A DNA stretch of 38,529 bases from an uncultured Methylococcaceae bacterium (lineage in GTDB: Bacteria; Pseudomonadota; Gammaproteobacteria; Methylococcales; Methylomonadaceae). This document shows, in pieces, positions 37,401 to 38,529 of this stretch. Below the pieces are notes generated by a model that was not told the origin of the DNA, ran no database searches, and saw nothing but the letters and a program-made list of their open reading frames with translations. Numbering within the stretch: the stretch's first letter is position 1; each line of letters starts with the position of its first letter. The stretch lies in NCBI GenBank assembly GCA_903863905.1, contig CAIPDT010000165.1, positions 1-38,529 on the forward strand, in the 5' to 3' direction. The translations under genes and the position numbers were made by a program.

Positions 37401-38454
37401 GGATTCGAGTATGCGTTGATAACCATGTAAATTCAGACTCTGTTAAATTAAGTCTTTTTCCAATTGGCTGATAAACAAAATGAGCCAATTGCGCTTCATT
37501 AAGTGTTTCGTTATAACTTACCTTTTCATAAGTATCCGCTAACACTTTTAAGCGTGCTTGTTCAATAGTACCTAAAGGCACGGTATCAGGAATTAACTTA
37601 CGTAGTTCTTGTTCTTCAAAGTGTAAATGCGCCAAAGATAATTTACTATGATAATGATTAATAATTAAATTTATCATTTGTTCTGGATGCTCTAAAGCGT
37701 AGTGCCATCCTTTTAAACTGGCTCTCAAAAAACGCTCGAGTCTTTGTGGGTGTTGTTGACTCTCAGTTTCACTAGTGAATAATATATCTCCATAAAAATC
37801 TACGCCGTAATTTTGTGGATTTATGATATTTATCTTTGTACCCATTTCTTTATAATAAAAGGGTTGATCGGTTAAATATCCAGTCATTACATCTAACTCG
37901 CCTCTTATTAAGGCATTATTGTCATTAGACTGTTTAACCAAAGTAAAATCTTTATTCGTTAAATTTACTTCGGCCAATAACGCTTTAAGCGGAGATTCAT
38001 TGACGTTAACTTCATCCATCATAATACGTCGCCCTCTCATCTCATAAGGACTAATAATACCGGAATTTTGTAGCGTCATGAAGACCAAAGGATTATGTTG
38101 GAAAATGGCCGCTAAAGCCACAATGGGTTTACCTAAAGCATATTCATGAATTAATCCTGAATCACCCACACCATATTCAGCCTGTCCTTGAATGACTTGT
38201 TCAACAACACTTTTATCTAACTGACGCTCTAATAACTCAACGTCTAATCCTTCTTCTTGGTAATAACCTTGCTCAATTGCAGCGTAATAACCTGCGAATT
38301 GAAATTGATGGAACCATTTAAGTTGCACCCTTACTTTCTCAAGTGCCGGCTTTTCAATATTTATAGGTAGAGGCGCGTTTTCAGAGTACACACAACCACT
38401 GAAAATTAGCAAAGCCAAACTAATACTATAAATAGATGGATAAAGAGTTCGCAT
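34426..38454 (-). CDS. Membrane sensor with two periplasmic binding domains, GAF, PAS, GGDEF and EAL
   Basis: 1342 residues. The N-terminal signal has a lipobox-like SGC at Cys21. Then come an NMT1/THI5-type binding domain (~40-310, VQLKWFHQFQFAGYYAA), a SBP_bac_3-type binding domain (~348-570, VAIHPNYHPYEWVNENGEF), a membrane helix (~580-600, YFVAIALFLLLFCGWII), GAF (~635-770) and PAS (~780-895, NISGYTREELIGQNPRLF). GGDEF (~905-1065) keeps RLGGDEF at 985-990, and EAL (~1085-1330) keeps the GVEALIRW motif (E1118), DDFGTGYSS and KIDRSF. Both catalytic cores look intact, so it could make and degrade cyclic-di-GMP under ligand control. The GAF domain has Cys689, Cys691 and Cys692 (ENCICC), unusual for this fold. 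It lies 128 bases upstream of the FKBP-cytochrome-SCO operon, same strand. No clear Shine-Dalgarno. Confidence 0.9.
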   Translation of the reverse strand: MRTLYPSIYSISLALLIFSGCVYSENAPLPINIEKPALEKVRVQLKWFHQFQFAGYYAAIEQGYYQEEGLDVELLERQLDKSVVEQVIQGQAEYGVGDSGLIHEYALGKPIVALAAIFQHNPLVFMTLQNSGIISPYEMRGRRIMMDEVNVNESPLKALLAEVNLTNKDFTLVKQSNDNNALIRGELDVMTGYLTDQPFYYKEMGTKINIINPQNYGVDFYGDILFTSETESQQHPQRLERFLRASLKGWHYALEHPEQMINLIINHYHSKLSLAHLHFEEQELRKLIPDTVPLGTIEQARLKVLADTYEKVSYNETLNEAQLAHFVYQPIGKRLNLTESEFTWLSTHTRIRVAIHPNYHPYEWVNENGEFLGIAADYLKLIEEQLGVHFEFVKTSSWSESLEMAKRGEVDLLVSPEKSLDESNYLDFVTPYYSSPVVIVDNGRANFTDNINKLSGKTVVVEEGLFVNELIDKTQVNLKILKSVDTLSALRLVENGSADVYIGDAYAANYWIKKQELFNLRFSGQIDYRNQHWLAISKHVPQLMPIIQTAVAGIKAKQVDDIVDRWQSLKIEEGISLFTLQKYFVAIALFLLLFCGWIIRLNREIKARVQIERREKRRNKVLNMLTNHQTLTSILNAIALDIEEFDSAIACSILLLTDDGKQLQHCAAPRLPDTYCQALDGLEVGPENCICCSSVISGKTAFIKNIHIHPDWQAFREQTKGLPYRACWSQPIYSNDNRLLGTFAIYHQRSKKPSINFVHLLNDAAVLIAMVIEKSKLDTDLQLAASVFTHAREGIYIADKEGCIINCNQAFLNISGYTREELIGQNPRLFKSGEHDKEFYEQMWASLIENDFWSGEISNKYKYQDKTPGLHSISVIRDNNGELVRYLVQTTDISALKLQQQKLEHFAYNDALTGLPNRVLLIDRLKQCLVRNQRHGNSLAIIFIDLDGFKAINDNYGHDVGDAFLKAISQKMQRVIRESDTLARLGGDEFIVILNSLEDSDSYQKPVKKLLEACNSPIDIGGILLRVSASLGISFSTGKVEEPIADPDKLIRQADQAMYVAKKSGKNRYHVFDGAVDQFVNTRQETIGQIQIGIKKDQFLLHYQPKINIRTGALLGVEALIRWQHPQRGLLQPKDFLSVIKNHPVSIELGEWVIKSALGQLSLWNSQNVLIPISVNIDARQLNQHNFIERLKVLLVACPSFKPGGLELEIIETTAIADTEYAYKIISECNALGVLFALDDFGTGYSSITYLRYLPIKTIKIDRSFVCNIDKNPDDLAIVRSLIVLLSSLGRNVIAEGVETLEQGEILLNIGCELVQGFGFAKPMTVVELLKWYNQWSGVVQK

Positions 38455-38529
38455 TTAATGATTATTTTTACCGAAGAAGCATTTAAAATATTTAGTTATG
38501 ATTAACTTTATAATTACAAAAATAAAAAA

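Noticed and set aside
1-38529. CRISPR arrays, tRNA or rRNA genes, insertion sequences, prophage genes
   Set aside because: No regularly spaced repeats, cloverleaf-like segments, transposase or phage motifs were seen on reading; a tRNAscan and IS search would be decisive.

Overview
The window looks like chromosomal DNA from an AT-rich gammaproteobacterium. The markers are GltBD, a UbiF-type ubiquinone hydroxylase, a YajR-type transporter, a prfB-lysS pair with the classical RF2 frameshift, and lipopolysaccharide-type metallophosphoesterase and GloB genes. The mix of a dynamin-like protein, large c-di-GMP and hybrid-kinase proteins and a periplasmic haem/copper operon would suit a Thiotrichales/Beggiatoa-like or methanotroph-like lineage. 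That placement is inference from gene content and has not been tested.

Layout. Bases 1-4268 (minus) hold a type I restriction-modification locus: hsdR followed by a methylase gene that reads without a stop into an HsdS-like target-recognition domain and runs off the left edge. Bases 4490-10531 (minus) hold gltD and gltB, the two subunits of NADPH glutamate synthase. A 345-base divergent spacer separates gltB from ubiF (plus). A small lipoprotein gene (minus) converges on ubiF. A dynamin-like protein with a degenerate P-loop and a four-helix membrane protein form a plus-strand pair at 12791-14767. Bases 14764-18098 (minus) hold yajR, a Nudix hydrolase, an LpxH-like metallophosphoesterase and dtd. 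Bases 18321-20961 (plus) hold prfB, read through its programmed +1 frameshift, and lysS. gloB (minus) follows.

Bases 22036-29933 (plus) form a signalling cluster: CheR methyltransferase, a REC-PAS-HisKA-HATPase-REC hybrid kinase, a REC-HD-GYP c-di-GMP phosphodiesterase, and a membrane HAMP-GAF hybrid kinase with three C-terminal receivers. There are six receiver domains in all, and no CheB or obvious Hpt. A J-domain/DUF1566 fusion follows at 30067-31089.

Bases 31151-38454 (minus) hold an exported-protein operon (FKBP isomerase, cytochrome c fused to a periplasmic-binding-protein-like domain, SCO copper protein). Upstream of it lies a 1342-residue sensor with two periplasmic ligand-binding domains, GAF, PAS, GGDEF and EAL. 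The cytochrome c/binding-protein fusion operon is the best candidate for something poorly described. The dynamin-like pseudo-GTPase pair comes next.

I saw no rRNA, tRNA, CRISPR array, insertion sequence or prophage gene. Domain names come from motif reading only; no database search was possible.
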